From NCBI RefSeq assembly GCF_015477835.1, contig NZ_JADLQN010000002.1:682001-746000 (forward strand): DNA of 64,000 nucleotides. Direction: 5' to 3'. The position numbers and the translations under genes were made by a program. A model generated the notes under the pieces. That model was not told the DNA's origin, made no database searches, and was given only the letters and a program-made list of their open reading frames with translations. How positions within the stretch are numbered: position 1 is the first letter of the stretch; every line of letters starts with the position of its first letter. The stretch comes from Nocardia higoensis. Its GTDB lineage: Bacteria > Actinomycetota > Actinomycetes > Mycobacteriales > Mycobacteriaceae. Below are positions 1-9,671 of the stretch, one piece after another.

Positions 1-584
1 GCTCCGCGCAGCTGCGCCGCGAGATCGAGGCGACGGATTCGGACTGGGATCGCGAGAAGCTCGAAGAACGCCTGGCCAAGCTGGCGGGTGGCGTCGCGGT
101 GATCAAGGTCGGCGCGGCTACCGAGACCGCGCTCAAGGAGCGCAAGTACCGGGTCGAGGACGCGGTGAGCGCGGCCAAGGCCGCCGTCGACGAGGGCATC
201 GTGCCCGGCGGCGGCACCGCCCTGGTGCAGGCGGCGACCAAGCTGGTCGAGCTGCGGGACTCGCTGTCCGGCGACGAGGCGGTGGGCGTCGAGGTCGTGC
301 GCAAGGCGCTGCAGGCGCCGCTGTTCTGGATCGCCACCAATGCCGGTCTGGACGGCGCGGTCGTGGTCGCCAGAGTCGCCGAGGGCAAGGAAGGTTTCAA
401 CGCCGCGACCCTCACCTACGGTGACCTGCTCACCGACGGTGTCGTCGACCCGGTCAAGGTGACCCGTTCCGCCGTGGTGAACGCCGCCTCGGTGGCGCGC
501 ATGGTGCTCACCACCGAGAGCGCCATCGTCGACAAGCCCGCCGAGGAGGCCGACGATCACGGCCACCACGGGCACGCCCACTGA
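1..584 (+). CDS. groL1: Chaperonin GroEL1, C-terminal part (5' end outside window)
   Basis: This is the C-terminal third of a 60-kDa chaperonin; the reading frame is already open at base 3 and the start lies outside the window. The visible part holds the end of the apical domain ([18 protein letters not shown]) and the equatorial domain with [20 protein letters not shown] and ATP-site residues. The tail is histidine-rich ([10 protein letters not shown]), as in mycobacterial GroEL1, not the Gly-Met tail of the housekeeping GroEL2. A strong hairpin follows the stop. GroEL1 folds or assembles specialised clients in the cytoplasm, and the His tail can bind metal. whiB3, sigD and guaB2 following nearby match the groEL1 locus of mycobacteria. 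The family is certain; the paralogue assignment rests on tail and synteny. Confidence 0.95.
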   Translation, partial: SAQLRREIEATDSDWDREKLEERLAKLAGGVAVIKVGAATETALKERKYRVEDAVSAAKAAVDEGIVPGGGTALVQAATKLVELRDSLSGDEAVGVEVVRKALQAPLFWIATNAGLDGAVVVARVAEGKEGFNAATLTYGDLLTDGVVDPVKVTRSAVVNAASVARMVLTTESAIVDKPAEEADDHGHHGHAH

Positions 585-607
585 TTCACCGATCAGGTCG
601 TGAACCC

Positions 608-642
608 ACGGCGCCCCCGGTCGTTTCGACCGGGGGCGCCGT
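608..642 (+). terminator. Rho-independent-like terminator after groL1
   Basis: A perfect 16-bp stem (arms 608-623 and 627-642) with a TTT loop lies 24 nt after the groL1 stop. There is no long T run after it, which is usual for actinobacterial terminators. Confidence 0.85.
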
Positions 643-915
643 CGTGTGTGCCCTGAAGGACAGCCGAGACCTCCGCCGCGTGGCCGGGTAGCCGCAGACG
701 CCGTGCGCGGACGCCCCTCGGCATCCGACTGGCGCAGGCGATTCCGACGGTCGCGCGCTCGCAGCAGGCTCGGGGCGAGCGCGGGCGTGCGAGACGGCTG
801 AGGGAAATCCGCGACTGCGGAGAAAAGGACGTCGGGAAGAAGTTTCGAGGAGAAAGGTCCCGGCGGAATGAGATGTCAGGAGAGGGAATTCGAGGACGAT
901 GTCCGTCGAAGGGCC
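643..915. other. Intergenic stretch, no gene seen
   Basis: About 270 nt between the groL1 terminator and the end of the leftward anti-sigma gene. The frames here have weak GC3 bias and no recognisable protein. In-frame reading past the anti-sigma stop at 916 shows no membrane segment, so the missing part of that protein is not hidden here. Confidence 0.6.
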
Positions 916-1167
916 TCAGTCCGCGGTCGGAGAGTCATCGGCGGCGACGGCCGCGAGAAGGCGCGCCCGCAAGCCGGGCGGAGGGGCGGTGGCGGTCACC
1001 TCCGCCAGCGCGGCCAGGGCGTCCTGGGCGCGTAGCACTTCGGCGCGGAATCCCGCTCTGTCGGCGGGATCCTCGTCATCGAGCGCTTCGTGCAAGGCGT
1101 GCTGGTCTTCGTCGTCGATCGATCCGAGCGCGACGGCGTGCGCGAGATCGATCCGGGCTTCGGTCAA
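916..1167 (-). CDS. Short RskA-like anti-sigma factor without a membrane segment
   Basis: An 83-residue protein beginning at TTG 1167, one base after the sigK stop. Its sequence is the cytoplasmic N-terminal domain of RskA anti-sigma-K factors: DLAHAVALGSIDDEDQHALH, a middle RAEVLRAQDALAALAEVTA helix, and PPPGLRARLLAAV. Normal RskA proteins are about 230 residues and continue into a transmembrane helix and an extracytoplasmic domain that lets regulated proteolysis release the sigma factor. Here the protein stops directly after the sigma-binding domain. It may be a soluble anti-sigma factor or a decayed remnant. Its position right behind sigK argues it still meets its partner. The family is clear; activity is inferred. 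Confidence 0.75.
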   Translation of the reverse strand: MTEARIDLAHAVALGSIDDEDQHALHEALDDEDPADRAGFRAEVLRAQDALAALAEVTATAPPPGLRARLLAAVAADDSPTAD

Positions 1168-1168
1168 C

Positions 1169-1834
1169 TCACGTCACCCCCAAACTTTTCTTCAGTCGTG
1201 TCAAACCATCCCTGATCCGGGATTTCACGGTCGGCAGCCCGACCCCGAGGTGCGCGGCGACCTCGGCGTAGGTGCGCCCACCGTAGTAGGCCAGCGAGAT
1301 GGCCTCGCGCTGGGTCTCGGTGAGATCGGCGAGCCCGGCGAGGACGGCGCGCTGTTCGGATCTGCGCTCGACTTCCTCCACCACCTCGTCGAACTCGTTG
1401 TCGCCCACCCGCGCCCCGTAGGTGGCTTCCCGCAGGGTGTGGGCCTGTTCGGCGCGGACGCGGTCGACCGCGCGGCGATGGGCGAGTGTCATCAACCAGG
1501 TCATGGCGGAGCCGCGAGTGGAATCGAAATTCCCTGCGTTGCGCCATATCTGGAGGTAGACCTCCTGGGTGGTCTCCTCCGCGTACCCGGGATCTTGGAG
1601 CACCCGGAGCACCAGACCGAACACGCGTGAGCTCGTTCGGTCGTACAGTTCTGCGAAAGCGTTCTGGTCGCCCTGGCCGCATCGGCGCAACAGCGCGGCT
1701 AGTTCGAGGCTTTCGGCTACGCGTGCCGACACCGCAGACTCCACATCTGGTGGGGTGGCTTCTCTTCGGATCGAGTCGCCCTCTGCGGCCGACGGCCGCG
1801 TCGTCACAACGCTCCATTCTGTGTCATCAGTCAC
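1169..1834 (-). CDS. sigK: ECF sigma factor SigK
   Basis: An alternative sigma factor that directs RNA polymerase core to stress or envelope promoters. Region 2 is visible as AFAELYDRTSSRVFGLVLRV and YAEETTQEVYLQIWRNA, and region 4 as LADLTETQREAISLAYYGG with the helix-turn-helix TYAEVAAHLGVGLPTVKSRI. These match SigK of mycobacteria closely. The GTG start at 1834 gives 221 residues. A downstream GTG (codon 10, with GGAGC before it) is possible because a TAACGT -10 element lies almost on the first start. It forms a two-gene unit with the short anti-sigma factor. I found no clear copy of the SigK consensus ahead of it. Confidence 0.9.
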   Translation of the reverse strand: MTDDTEWSVVTTRPSAAEGDSIRREATPPDVESAVSARVAESLELAALLRRCGQGDQNAFAELYDRTSSRVFGLVLRVLQDPGYAEETTQEVYLQIWRNAGNFDSTRGSAMTWLMTLAHRRAVDRVRAEQAHTLREATYGARVGDNEFDEVVEEVERRSEQRAVLAGLADLTETQREAISLAYYGGRTYAEVAAHLGVGLPTVKSRIRDGLTRLKKSLGVT

Positions 1835-2168
1835 TACGTTAGCGCGAAGCTATCGCCGGCGCACCCTGTGGGGTGCCGGAACCGTCGGTGGCTCAGCAAT
1901 TTTGCGGCTATGTTGTGGCAACTCGCGACACGCCGGGCGTGATGCGAGCCGGCGGCCCGGGGGACGCCCATAGTTGTCGGAAACATGGCCCGAGGCCTCG
2001 TGCGTCTCGCCCCAGCCTGTCCGGCCCGTCCCGCCCTCGGCCGTGTGGGCTCCGGAGCGTGTGGGTTCGGGAATGCCTCGCTGGAACGAATGCGGGCCCG
2101 ACCCGGTGTCGGGTCGGTTTCCGCAAGGCATTCGGCGCAGGTGTGGGCAGTGGATGGGTCGCGGTCTG
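1835..2168. other. Intergenic region between whiB3 and sigK, no gene seen
   Basis: About 330 nt downstream of whiB3 and upstream of sigK. It holds the sigK promoter area (TAACGT on the minus strand next to 1838). Open frames here are arginine/proline-rich composition artefacts without recognisable domains. Confidence 0.6.
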
Positions 2169-2462
2169 TCAGACGGCCATGCGGCGACGATTGCGCCGGG
2201 CGTGCAATTCGCGTTCGGTCTCGGACATACCACCCCAGATGCCGTAGGGCTCACTCACCTTGAGTGCGTGGCTGCGGCACTGCATCAGCACCGGGCAGGC
2301 GCGGCAGATCTCCTTGGCGCGCATCTCGCGTGCGGTGCGAGCCCGGCCGCGTTCGCCGTCGGGGTGGAAGAAGACCGCCGAGTCCACGCCGCGGCAGGAA
2401 CCGCGCATCTGCCAGTCCCAGACGTCGGCGTTCGGTCCGGGGAGGTGGGTCGGCATGGGCAT
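2169..2462 (-). CDS. whiB3: WhiB-family iron-sulfur transcription factor WhiB3
   Basis: A redox-sensing regulator that binds a [4Fe-4S] cluster and acts with the principal sigma factor on lipid and redox genes. The four cluster cysteines are C23, C53, C56 and C62, in the C-x29-C-x2-C-x5-C spacing, followed by the WhiB signature GIWGG and a basic C-terminal tail (HARRNRRR) for DNA contact. The opening (LPGPNADVWDWQ) matches M. tuberculosis WhiB3. ATG 2462 is chosen because AAGGAG precedes it by 6 nt and the match to WhiB3 begins there, although the frame is open further upstream. It is transcribed towards groL1, as in mycobacteria. Confidence 0.95.
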   Translation of the reverse strand: MPMPTHLPGPNADVWDWQMRGSCRGVDSAVFFHPDGERGRARTAREMRAKEICRACPVLMQCRSHALKVSEPYGIWGGMSETERELHARRNRRRMAV

Positions 2463-3094
2463 GGTGAACTCCTTGTGATGCGAGCTCGTCAGCGTCGTCG
2501 AGCAGTTGTTTTCTGCACAGTCATCGGGTACGGCCCGATCGGCCGTGGCCGTGGGTCTCGCCCCGCCGGGAGGTCGCTGCAATTTCGCGCGGCGCCCGTC
2601 GTGGCGATGAGCTACGTTAGGGCCAGCCGTGAATTTCCGTCAATAGTTCGACGCGCCGGCTTTCCGAATAGGAGAAGGTGAAATTTAACCTCCGCACTGT
2701 TTACATTCATCCTTCAGTCCGGTAGTACTGGACGGTTGCCCGATAGAACGCCAGTGTGCGATCGCAATGTGATCCCGCGCGTAATCCCTGGTAGGTCATC
2801 ATTTTCGGGGGCAGATATGAGTTGGTCGGGCTCGAGGTCGGTTCGAGGGCCGGTGTGCTGGAGATCGCCGAAAGCAGGTTGGGCGGTATGTTTCCAGATG
2901 GCGTGAACGGGGCGCGCAGGTAAATTGCGGGAAACGGATGTGAATTCGCGGCGGCGTTGGTCGCACTACTCCTCCGGGAGATTTACCGGATAGAAACATG
3001 GCGCCCGAGTGGAAATGCTGACTGTTTGCCGAAGGGGTCACGCCGGTTCCGGTCACGGTGGGGGTCCGGCGTGGCGCGGGTTACGCTGCGGCTC
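2463..3094. promoter_or_regulatory. Long divergent control region of whiB3 and the TPR gene
   Basis: About 630 nt without a convincing gene. The part from 2630 to 2790 is clearly more AT-rich than the flanks and is a likely long 5' UTR and promoter area for whiB3. Next to the rightward gene, TACGCT at 3082-3087 is a -10 box seven nt before GTG 3095. Confidence 0.5.
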
Positions 3095-3973
3095 GTGTTC
3101 GTACCAGTTCCGCTAGCGGATGCTCGATTCGAAATCCTCGTCGACGCGGCGTTCGGGGCCCGTCCGGCCGAGGCCGCTGTCGGGTTGCCGGCCACCACGG
3201 ACCCCTTCGCGACCTGGCTGCGAGCCGTCGCGCTCGGTGGTCAGGGCCGATACGCGGCGGCCAGGGCGGAACTGACGCGGGTGTTGCGGAGACCTCTCGA
3301 TCCAGTGTCGTCGTCACTGGCCGCGAGCACGACAGGATCACTGCTGCGTCAACTGGGTTGGCACGCCGCCGCTTCCGGCTGGGACGGCAGGGCCGCCGCG
3401 CTGGTGCTGCCCGGGCTCGTCGCCGCGGACCCCGAGTCCGGCGCAGTGATGCCGGACCGGGTGGACGCCGCGTGCGACGCGCTCACCGGCCTGGCCGCCG
3501 ACGCGCTCGGCCTGGGCCGGCTGGATCTGGCGGCCCGGCTGCTGGAAAGGGCCTGGGCACTGCTCGGCGACGACGAGAGCGTCCGGGTGCGGGCCCGAAT
3601 CCGCCTGTGCTGGGTCCGCGCCGAGACCGCGCTGGCGGGCGGCGACGCCGTCCGGGCGCTCCCGCACGCCGAAGCCGGGCTGCGACTGGCCGATACGACA
3701 CCCTCGGTCCGGCATCGGATCAAGTCCGCGCTGCTCGTCGCCGCGGCCACCGCGGCCGCGGGAGACCTCGACCGAGCCGCGGAACTCGCCGCGGCGACCG
3801 GCGAGCGTGCCGCCGAGCACGGGCTGCTGCCGCTGCGGTGGGCGAGCGCCATGCTCGGATCCGGTGTGGCGGCGACGCCCGAGGGGCGGACTTACGCGAC
3901 AGCCGAGGCGAATTCGTGCGAGCAGATGATCTTTCATCTGGGCGGACGGTTCCGACCGGCCGGGACGTGCTGA
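3095..3973 (+). CDS. TPR-like helical protein (Rv3415c type)
   Basis: A roughly 292-residue, alanine- and leucine-rich helical-repeat protein with TPR-like pairs, for example WLRAVALGGQGRYAAARAEL, LGLGRLDLAARLLERAWALL and the last repeat around AAGDLDRAAELAAAT. It sits where M. tuberculosis has Rv3415c, between whiB3 and sigD, and has similar size. No catalytic motif or signal peptide is visible, so it is probably a cytoplasmic scaffold or interaction protein. The start at GTG 3095 fits a leaderless message (TACGCT then 7 nt). GTG 3071 and further upstream in-frame starts remain possible. The function is unknown. Confidence 0.85.
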   Translation: MFVPVPLADARFEILVDAAFGARPAEAAVGLPATTDPFATWLRAVALGGQGRYAAARAELTRVLRRPLDPVSSSLAASTTGSLLRQLGWHAAASGWDGRAAALVLPGLVAADPESGAVMPDRVDAACDALTGLAADALGLGRLDLAARLLERAWALLGDDESVRVRARIRLCWVRAETALAGGDAVRALPHAEAGLRLADTTPSVRHRIKSALLVAAATAAAGDLDRAAELAAATGERAAEHGLLPLRWASAMLGSGVAATPEGRTYATAEANSCEQMIFHLGGRFRPAGTC

Positions 3974-4130
3974 AAGTCACTTCCGAGGCCGAGTTGGTTC
4001 CGGCCGCGGGTGACCACAATGCTGGGGGCAGGGGGTGGTGTCGCTATTGTTGGTTGCGTTCCGCCGGTTCGGCGGAAGCACCGGTCGCTCGCAGACCGTG
4101 CCACTCGTAACGCCAGGAATATCTCTGACG

Positions 4131-4709
4131 ATGACGCATACGGGCGAAGAGTTGGACCTCGCCGTCACTGCCGCCGCGCAGGGCGACAGGGCCGCTCTAG
4201 CTCGGGTACTGGGGCTGGTCCGTCCGCTCGTTGTCCGTTACTGCCGCGCGCGTATCGGTGCGGCCGAACGCGGTCAGCTCTCAGCGGACGACGTCGCGCA
4301 GGAGGTATGTCTGGCTGTGATGACGGCCTTGCCCAGGTATCAGGACCAGGGCAGGCCCTTCATGGCCTTCGTCTACGGAATCGCTTCGCACAAGGTCGCC
4401 GACGCCCATCGCAACGCCGCCCGTAACAAGGCGGAGGCAATGGCCGAAGTACCAGATGTCATATCCACCGACCACGGCCCGGAACAACGAGCTCTCGAAT
4501 CGGAGACGAGCAGGCAGATGAATCGTCTGCTCGCGACTCTGCCCGAAAAGCATCGGGAGATCTTGGTCCTGCGCCTGGTCATGGGTTTGTCAGCGGAAGA
4601 AACCGCAGCCGCCGTGGGCAGTACGGCGGGGGCGATACGGGTTGCCCAGCACAGGGCACTCGCAAAACTGAAAGCACAAGTGGCGAGGGCAGGTGAAATG
4701 TATGGCTAG
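4131..4709 (+). CDS. sigD: ECF sigma factor SigD
   Basis: An alternative sigma factor of the SigD group, linked in mycobacteria to ribosome, chaperone and envelope genes in starvation. Region 2 includes VRPLVVRYCRARIG, LSADDVAQEVCLAVMTALPR and PFMAFVYGIASHKVADAHR. Region 4 includes LATLPEKHREILVLRLVMG and the helix-turn-helix LSAEETAAAVGSTAGAIRVA. The domains match M. tuberculosis SigD almost along their length. ATG 4131 starts just before the conserved GEELDLAV segment. A GTG at 4035 behind AGGGGG is the alternative and would add 32 residues, some of which resemble the mycobacterial N-terminus. The stop overlaps the start of rsdA, so the two are coupled. Confidence 0.95.
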   Translation: MTHTGEELDLAVTAAAQGDRAALARVLGLVRPLVVRYCRARIGAAERGQLSADDVAQEVCLAVMTALPRYQDQGRPFMAFVYGIASHKVADAHRNAARNKAEAMAEVPDVISTDHGPEQRALESETSRQMNRLLATLPEKHREILVLRLVMGLSAEETAAAVGSTAGAIRVAQHRALAKLKAQVARAGEMYG

Positions 4710-5796
4710 GGATGGCGAGCGCGGTCGAGGCGACTGGAAGGCGCGGCGCGGATCGCGGAACAGCGGTCCCTACGCCGGGGGTGCTGGTGATGCCGGACCG
4801 GTGGACATCGCGGCGGTGCGCCGCGATGATGCGCTGATCGACGCCATCGTGAGTGGTGGTCCGGTGCAGACCGACAGCGCGGAGGAATTCCAGCTCGCCG
4901 CGCTCCTCGCGGACTGGCGGAGCGAGCTGATCGAGCCGCCGATGCCGAGCACACCCGATCTGGACGCGGTCGTCGCCGCGGTCAACCAGGAGATCGGGGC
5001 TCGGAAGGTCCGTGTCGGCGCCCAGGCGCGTGGGAAGCTTCGACTGCTGTACCCCATCACGGGAGCGGCCGCCGCTCTCGCACTGATCATCGGCGGCACC
5101 ACCGCGTTCTCCTACAGCGCGGAGCCGGGCGATCCGCTGTGGCGGGTCAAGGAGGTCGTGTTCAGCGAGCAGGCTCAGACCACCGTCGTCCAGCGCGCCG
5201 ACAGCGAGCTGTCGCAGGCGGAACAGGCGCTCGAACAAGGCAACTACAGCCAAGCCGCCGCCCTGCTGGAACGTGCGCAGACCAATGTGGGCCAGGTCAG
5301 CGACAACGGTAAGAAGCAGGAGCTCGAACGCGCGTGGCAGCTGCTGCTGACCGACCTGCGCGAGAAATCTCCGGAGCTGGCGACGCAGCTGGAGCAGACG
5401 GTGCAGCCGTCCACTGTGCCGCGACCCGGGACCACCGTCACCGTGGACCCGACCACCGGCAACACCGTGACGATGCTGCCCCCGAACCAAGGCACCACCG
5501 ATCCCACGGATCCGGAGAACCCGACGCAGGCGGGTGAGCCCTCGGGCACGCCGGATGCGACCACCGATCCGGGCGCACCGCCCACGCAGCCGTCGGATGA
5601 GCCGCCGACCGCGAACCCGCCGACCACGAACCCGCCGACCACGAACGCGCCGGCGACACAGCTTCCGCCGACCACGGCACCGAGCAACGGCGGTGGCCTG
5701 CCGTCGGGCATCATCCCGACCCTGCCCTCCGGCGGCCTCCAGCTGCCGACGGAGCTGTTGCCGCCCGACGTGCTCTCACCGGAGCCGACAACCTGA
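4702..5796 (+). CDS. rsdA: Membrane-anchored anti-sigma-D factor RsdA
   Basis: The cognate inhibitor of SigD. The cytoplasmic N-terminus (about 115 residues, including AAVRRDDALIDAIVSGG and DLDAVVAAVNQEIGARK) binds the sigma factor. A single transmembrane helix follows (LLYPITGAAAALALIIGGT). Outside lie a helical segment (ADSELSQAEQALEQGNYSQA) and a long Pro/Thr-rich tail probably spanning the wall. ATG 4702 is chosen because AGGTGA precedes it and it overlaps the last codons of sigD by 8 nt, a sign of translational coupling. Regulated proteolysis releases SigD in relatives. The C-terminal PTTNPP repeats are low-complexity and may vary in length between strains. Confidence 0.92.
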   Translation: MARDGERGRGDWKARRGSRNSGPYAGGAGDAGPVDIAAVRRDDALIDAIVSGGPVQTDSAEEFQLAALLADWRSELIEPPMPSTPDLDAVVAAVNQEIGARKVRVGAQARGKLRLLYPITGAAAALALIIGGTTAFSYSAEPGDPLWRVKEVVFSEQAQTTVVQRADSELSQAEQALEQGNYSQAAALLERAQTNVGQVSDNGKKQELERAWQLLLTDLREKSPELATQLEQTVQPSTVPRPGTTVTVDPTTGNTVTMLPPNQGTTDPTDPENPTQAGEPSGTPDATTDPGAPPTQPSDEPPTANPPTTNPPTTNAPATQLPPTTAPSNGGGLPSGIIPTLPSGGLQLPTELLPPDVLSPEPTT

Positions 5797-5817
5797 CCGA
5801 TCCCTGTCATGAGCTCG

Positions 5818-5853
5818 CGAGAACCGACCGCCTGCCGAGGTGGTCGGTTCTCG
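5818..5853. terminator. Bidirectional terminator between rsdA and DUF5319 gene
   Basis: Perfect 12-bp arms (5818-5829 and 5842-5853) around a 12-nt loop, 21 nt after the rsdA stop and between convergent genes. Confidence 0.8.
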
Positions 5854-5988
5854 TCTGTTGTGCGGGGACGGGCGGTGTGCGGACTCCTGAGTAGACAATT
5901 CCGCCTGAGCAGATCCGCGAACGAGCGCACAGCACCGAGCCGGGAGGGAGCCCGGCCGAATCACCCCGCCGCGGCGGGGCCGGGGAAT

Positions 5989-6402
5989 TCAGCTGTCGAA
6001 TCCGTCGAAACCGTCGCCGTGGAACGCCTCGTTCATCGACGCGTCCGCGTAGCCGCGACAGTAATCCCACGTGACGTAGGCCTCGGGGGTCGGATCATAG
6101 GCGGGTTCATGGGGGCGCACCGTGCCGTCCACCAGCAATTGCAGCAGATTGGCGCGCAGCATGTCCCAGTCGTGGTAGTGATCTTGTCTGCAGTCCTCGC
6201 AGCTGACCACGAGTCCGCGGATGCCGCGGTGGGCCAGTAACGCTTCGTAGACCGCGAGGTCGGCGAGATCCTCCTCGACCGCAAGGCGCTCGTGGGGATC
6301 CAGCGGCTCGCCGGGCTCGATGGCATCGAGCGCGGCGGACGGGTCGGAGGGGTCTCCGGCGAATGGATCCGGCGGCAAGCCAGGTGGTAGATGGTCACGC
6401 AC
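5989..6402 (-). CDS. DUF5319 protein (Rv3412 type)
   Basis: A 137-residue acidic cytoplasmic protein conserved beside guaB2 in mycobacteria and relatives. It contains a CxxC pair followed by histidines (SCEDCRQDHYHDWDMLRANL) and a later cysteine in WDYCRGYADASMNEAF, suggesting a metal site, and ends in a Gly/Asp-rich tail. GTG 6402 is chosen because the minus strand reads TACCGT then 6 nt then GTG, a leaderless promoter arrangement. It diverges from guaB2. The biochemical function is unknown; the position between sigD-rsdA and guaB2 is the same as in M. tuberculosis. Confidence 0.9.
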   Translation of the reverse strand: MRDHLPPGLPPDPFAGDPSDPSAALDAIEPGEPLDPHERLAVEEDLADLAVYEALLAHRGIRGLVVSCEDCRQDHYHDWDMLRANLLQLLVDGTVRPHEPAYDPTPEAYVTWDYCRGYADASMNEAFHGDGFDGFDS

Positions 6403-6505
6403 ACACCCACGGTACGCAGAACAGGGTGGTCTGCGCCAGCGCTGCCGCGTGCCAGTTTCGTGGGCAGGCTCGGTCCGGACCCGGTTCGCTGTACAGATAC
6501 CATGA

Positions 6506-8173
<1,668 letters not shown>

Positions 8174-8183
8174 CGCTCGCATC

Positions 8184-8221
8184 GACGGCCGGAACCCGCC
8201 CGACACCGGGGTCCGGCCGTC
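8184..8221 (+). terminator. Hairpin between guaB2 and guaB3
   Basis: Ten-base-pair arms (8184-8193 and 8212-8221) extended by an imperfect CCC/GGG pairing, 10 nt after the guaB2 stop. This separates guaB2 from guaB3. A second 7-bp inverted repeat (GTTCGCG 8317-8323 with CGCGAAC 8337-8343) lies in the guaB3 leader. Confidence 0.65.
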
Positions 8222-8405
8222 ACTGCTGTCCGCGATAGTCTCTCCACCGGCGCGAGACTGCGAGAACCATCACGCTCGCGACACCCCGCGTTCGGCGGGG
8301 AGTCGAGCGAAGCACCGTTCGCGAGGATTCGGGGGCCGCGAACACGCCGAACTGCGACGGCACTCGGTCGGGCAGCGGCACTTCCGATACCGAAAGGACA
8401 AGCAC

Positions 8406-9611
8406 GTGCGCGACATGGTCGAGATCGGCATGGGCCGGACGGCCCGGCGTACCTACGAACTGGACGATGTGGACATCGTTCCTTCGCGGCGGACCCGTTC
8501 GTCGAAGCAGGTCTCGCTGGGCTGGCAGCTCGATGCCTACCGGTTCGAGATCCCGCTGGTGACGCACCCGACCGACGCGCTGGTGTCCCCGAAGCTCGCG
8601 GTGGAGCTGGGCAGGCTCGGCGGGCTCGGCGTCATCAACGGCGAGGGCCTGTGGGCCAGGCACGCCGATGTCGAGGCCAAGATCGAGCAGCTGATCGATC
8701 TCGCCGAGCAGGGTCGCTATGAGCACGCGGTGGCGTTCCTGCAGGAATTGCACGCCGCGCCGCTGCAGCCGGATCTGCTGGCCGCCGCGGTGGCCGAGGT
8801 GCGCGCCGCCGGGGTGACCGTCGCGGTGCGCGTGAGCCCGCAGAACGCTCGCGCGTTCACCCCCGGCCTGGTACAGGCCGGTATCGATCTGCTGGTGGTG
8901 CACGGCACGATCATCTCCGCCGAGCACGTCGGCGACGGCGAGCCGCTGAACCTCAAGACTTTCATCGCCGAGCTGGACGTGCCGGTGGTGGCAGGCGGCG
9001 TCAGCGATCACCGCACCGCGCTGCACCTGATGCGCACCGGCGCGGCGGGCGTGATCGTGGGCTACGGCTCCTTCCCCGGCGCCACGACCACCGGTGAGGT
9101 GCTCGGCATCGGGGTGCCGATGGCCACCGCGATCGCCGACGCGGCGGCCGCGCGGCGCGACTACCTGGACGAGACCGGCGGGCGCTATGTGCATGTCATC
9201 GCCGACGGCGATATCGCGACATCGGGCCATCTGGCGAAGGCCATCGCCTGCGGTGCGGACGCGGCGATGCTCGGCGTGCCGCTCGCCGTGGCCGCCGAGG
9301 CGCCCGGCCGGGGCTGGTACTGGCCTTCGGCCGCCGCGCATCCCTCGGTGCCGCGCGGTTCGCTGCTGCAGGTCGAGGTCGGGGACGCGGACCTGCATGC
9401 CCTGACCGCGGCAGCCGGGGAGGACGACCTGGACTACCTCGAGGAGATGGGGCACAGGGAGCGGCCGAGTCTGGAGCGGGTGCTGTTCGGGCCGTCCGAC
9501 GATCCGTTCGGTTCGCTCAACCTGGTCGGCGGCCTGCGCCGTTCGATGGCCAAGGCGGGCTACTCCGATCTCAAGGAGTTCCAGAAGGTCGGCTTGAGCG
9601 TGCGTGCCTGA
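8406..9611 (+). CDS. guaB3: GuaB3-family IMP dehydrogenase-related protein
   Basis: A 401-residue member of the IMPDH/GMP reductase superfamily without CBS domains. The barrel is visible (VSLGWQLDAYRFEIPLVTHP, PVVAGGVSDHRTALHLMRTG, HVIADGDIATSGHLAKAIAC). The canonical GPGSICTTR catalytic loop of GuaB2 is absent, so it should not be called a second standard IMP dehydrogenase. GuaB3 proteins in other phyla are reported to have GMP reductase activity, which would recycle GMP to IMP; whether this copy does is inference. GTG 8406 has GAAAGGA about 9 nt upstream. Between guaB2 and guaA it keeps the mycobacterial order and probably balances guanylate pools. Confidence 0.93.
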   Translation: MRDMVEIGMGRTARRTYELDDVDIVPSRRTRSSKQVSLGWQLDAYRFEIPLVTHPTDALVSPKLAVELGRLGGLGVINGEGLWARHADVEAKIEQLIDLAEQGRYEHAVAFLQELHAAPLQPDLLAAAVAEVRAAGVTVAVRVSPQNARAFTPGLVQAGIDLLVVHGTIISAEHVGDGEPLNLKTFIAELDVPVVAGGVSDHRTALHLMRTGAAGVIVGYGSFPGATTTGEVLGIGVPMATAIADAAAARRDYLDETGGRYVHVIADGDIATSGHLAKAIACGADAAMLGVPLAVAAEAPGRGWYWPSAAAHPSVPRGSLLQVEVGDADLHALTAAAGEDDLDYLEEMGHRERPSLERVLFGPSDDPFGSLNLVGGLRRSMAKAGYSDLKEFQKVGLSVRA

Positions 9612-9671
9612 CCTCGCACGCACCGGGATGCCCCTGCGTTTCGGCGCCGGGCGCCTCACTAGACTGTGCCG

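Noticed and set aside
873-1630. Overlapping plus-strand frames opposite sigK and its anti-sigma gene
   Set aside because: Arg-rich shadows; the minus-strand products are clear sigma and anti-sigma domains.
1835-1900. SigK-dependent promoter for sigK autoregulation
   Set aside because: No CCATCC/CCGAAT-like pair at the right spacing was found upstream of sigK; only a general -10 TAACGT was seen.
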